In this document: piece after piece, positions 63,277-64,000 of the stretch
Layout: every line of letters begins with the position of its first letter
How positions within the stretch are numbered: position 1 is the stretch's first letter
Assembly (NCBI RefSeq): GCF_025567625.1
Contig: NZ_JAOQJC010000018.1
Coordinates: forward strand, 62,001-126,000
Source: Paenibacillus sp. J5C2022
GTDB taxonomy: Bacteria > Bacillota > Bacilli > Paenibacillales > Paenibacillaceae
DNA: 64,000 nt
Reading direction: 5' to 3'
The notes under the pieces: model-generated
What the model saw: only the letters and a program-made list of their open reading frames with translations
The model's database searches: none
What the model was told of the DNA's origin: nothing
Position numbers and translations under genes: made by a program

Positions 63277-64000
63277 CTAGCAGAGGCAGGCGTTCTTTTT
63301 GTAATAGGCGGGAGACATACCCGTGTGCTTTTTGAATATGCGGCAGAAATAAGGCAACTCGTTGAAGCCGACCTTGAAGCAGACGTCCGTCACCGTCGCG
63401 GAGGGCTGCGTGAGCAGTTCCATTGCCGCGCGGATACGAAGCTCCGTCACGTACCGGCTGAACGTCCTGCCGGCGACCCGCTTGAACAAATCGCAGAAGA
63501 GAGTGCGGGACAGCATCGTCATGGTGCAAAGCTCCTCCAGACGCAACGACTGGTCATAATTCGCTTCAATGTACCGGATCGCCTCCACCATCGCCTCGCG
63601 ATGCCTGTCCATGACCGTATTGACGCTTTTTTCCCCGTTGTCCGCATGCTCCCGCACGAGAATCGTCAGCAGCTTCAGCAGGTTCGCCTTCAGCAGCATT
63701 TCAAATCCCGGCGCTCTGGCGGCGTATTCGGCGAGCATCTCCGCAAGCAATTCCGACACCGTCTGATCGGCGGCTCTCGTCAGCGTCATTTTGGGCAGAA
63801 CCCGCTCCTCCTCGGTCAGAAAAGGCGCGATAAAGGCCAAATCGAACGGCAAGTCCCCTTCCTCCGTCGCCTCCAGCCGTTCATTGACAAAGGATGGAAG
63901 AAATTCACAGCCGATCACCTCTGCCTTCCGGCCCGGAATCCAGTCGACGCGATGGACGGCGTAAGGCGGAATAACGAAAATATTTCCCTTTATCATGTGG
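63277..64000 (-). CDS. AraC-family regulator with cupin sensor, N-terminus cut by window edge
   Basis: At least 241 residues; the frame stays open to base 64000. The first in-frame ATG (63996) falls inside the cupin strand GNIFVIPPYAVHRV, which normally begins about 35-40 residues into the protein, so the real start lies outside. The C-terminal helix-turn-helix pair (about 137-235) ends ELPYFCRIFKKHTGMSPAYYKK. Cytoplasmic one-component regulator, probably sensing a sugar through the cupin and activating the SBP/GH27 operon that begins 195 bp downstream. Confidence 0.9.
   Translation of the reverse strand, partial: HMIKGNIFVIPPYAVHRVDWIPGRKAEVIGCEFLPSFVNERLEATEEGDLPFDLAFIAPFLTEEERVLPKMTLTRAADQTVSELLAEMLAEYAARAPGFEMLLKANLLKLLTILVREHADNGEKSVNTVMDRHREAMVEAIRYIEANYDQSLRLEELCTMTMLSRTLFCDLFKRVAGRTFSRYVTELRIRAAMELLTQPSATVTDVCFKVGFNELPYFCRIFKKHTGMSPAYYKKNACLC

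Overview
The window looks like chromosome from a Gram-positive, spore-former-type Firmicute of the Paenibacillaceae, most likely Paenibacillus or a close relative. This is an inference from gene content: S-layer-homology (SLH) surface proteins, YesM/YesN-type two-component pairs, LplB/YtcP-type sugar permeases without a local ATPase, membrane-spanning AraC regulators with a large extracytoplasmic sensor, CcpA-type cre DNA, and AGGAGG ribosome binding sites nearly everywhere. I saw no rRNA, tRNA, CRISPR array, prophage or intact insertion sequence.

Layout. (A) 1-16.2 kb, all minus strand: two paralogous cassettes, each a lipoprotein solute-binding protein (SBP) followed at once by a membrane-anchored AraC regulator (3673-1 and 16065-12249). 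Between them lie a 2287-residue SLH surface protein and a small secreted stalk-domain protein. Neither cassette has permeases, but a 65-bp relic of a permease/permease junction survives upstream of the second one. (B) 16.3-29.7 kb: a complete glycan locus. An SBP, a YesM kinase, a YesN regulator, a GH39-like glycosidase and a secreted PHP-domain (CehA/McbA) hydrolase run leftward; two permeases run rightward from a shared 250-bp control region that carries a long inverted repeat. (C) 29.8-37.5 kb: a second locus, SBP - permease - permease - GH30-like glycosidase, followed on the same strand by a 7-TM histidine kinase and a NarL-type regulator. (D) 37.7-40.2 kb: a GH78-like rhamnosidase and the remnant of an FAD oxidoreductase. 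(E) 40.3-56.7 kb: mixed genes (Uma2 nuclease-fold protein, chemoreceptor, SLH protein with its SARP-type response regulator, sulfatase, lipoate ligase, aldo/keto reductase, Gfo/Idh oxidoreductase, DUF5808 membrane protein, AAA ATPase, CYTH protein). It also holds several decayed fragments and many intergenic repeats. (F) 56.7-64 kb: a third glycan locus with an AraC regulator (cut by the window edge), SBP, DUF4855 protein and a large GH27 alpha-galactosidase, with a cre site in its leader.

How it fits together: extracellular glycosidases and surface-anchored SLH proteins release oligosaccharides, lipoprotein SBPs bind them, and permeases import them using an ATPase encoded elsewhere. Each locus has its own membrane sensor or AraC-type regulator. 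The least ordinary parts are the permease-less SBP plus membrane-AraC pairs around the giant SLH protein, heptamer direct repeats upstream of the second SLH gene next to a SARP-type regulator, a 20-bp palindrome laid over two unrelated stop codons, and tandem repeats that straddle a start codon (16.1 kb) and a stop codon (52.5 kb).
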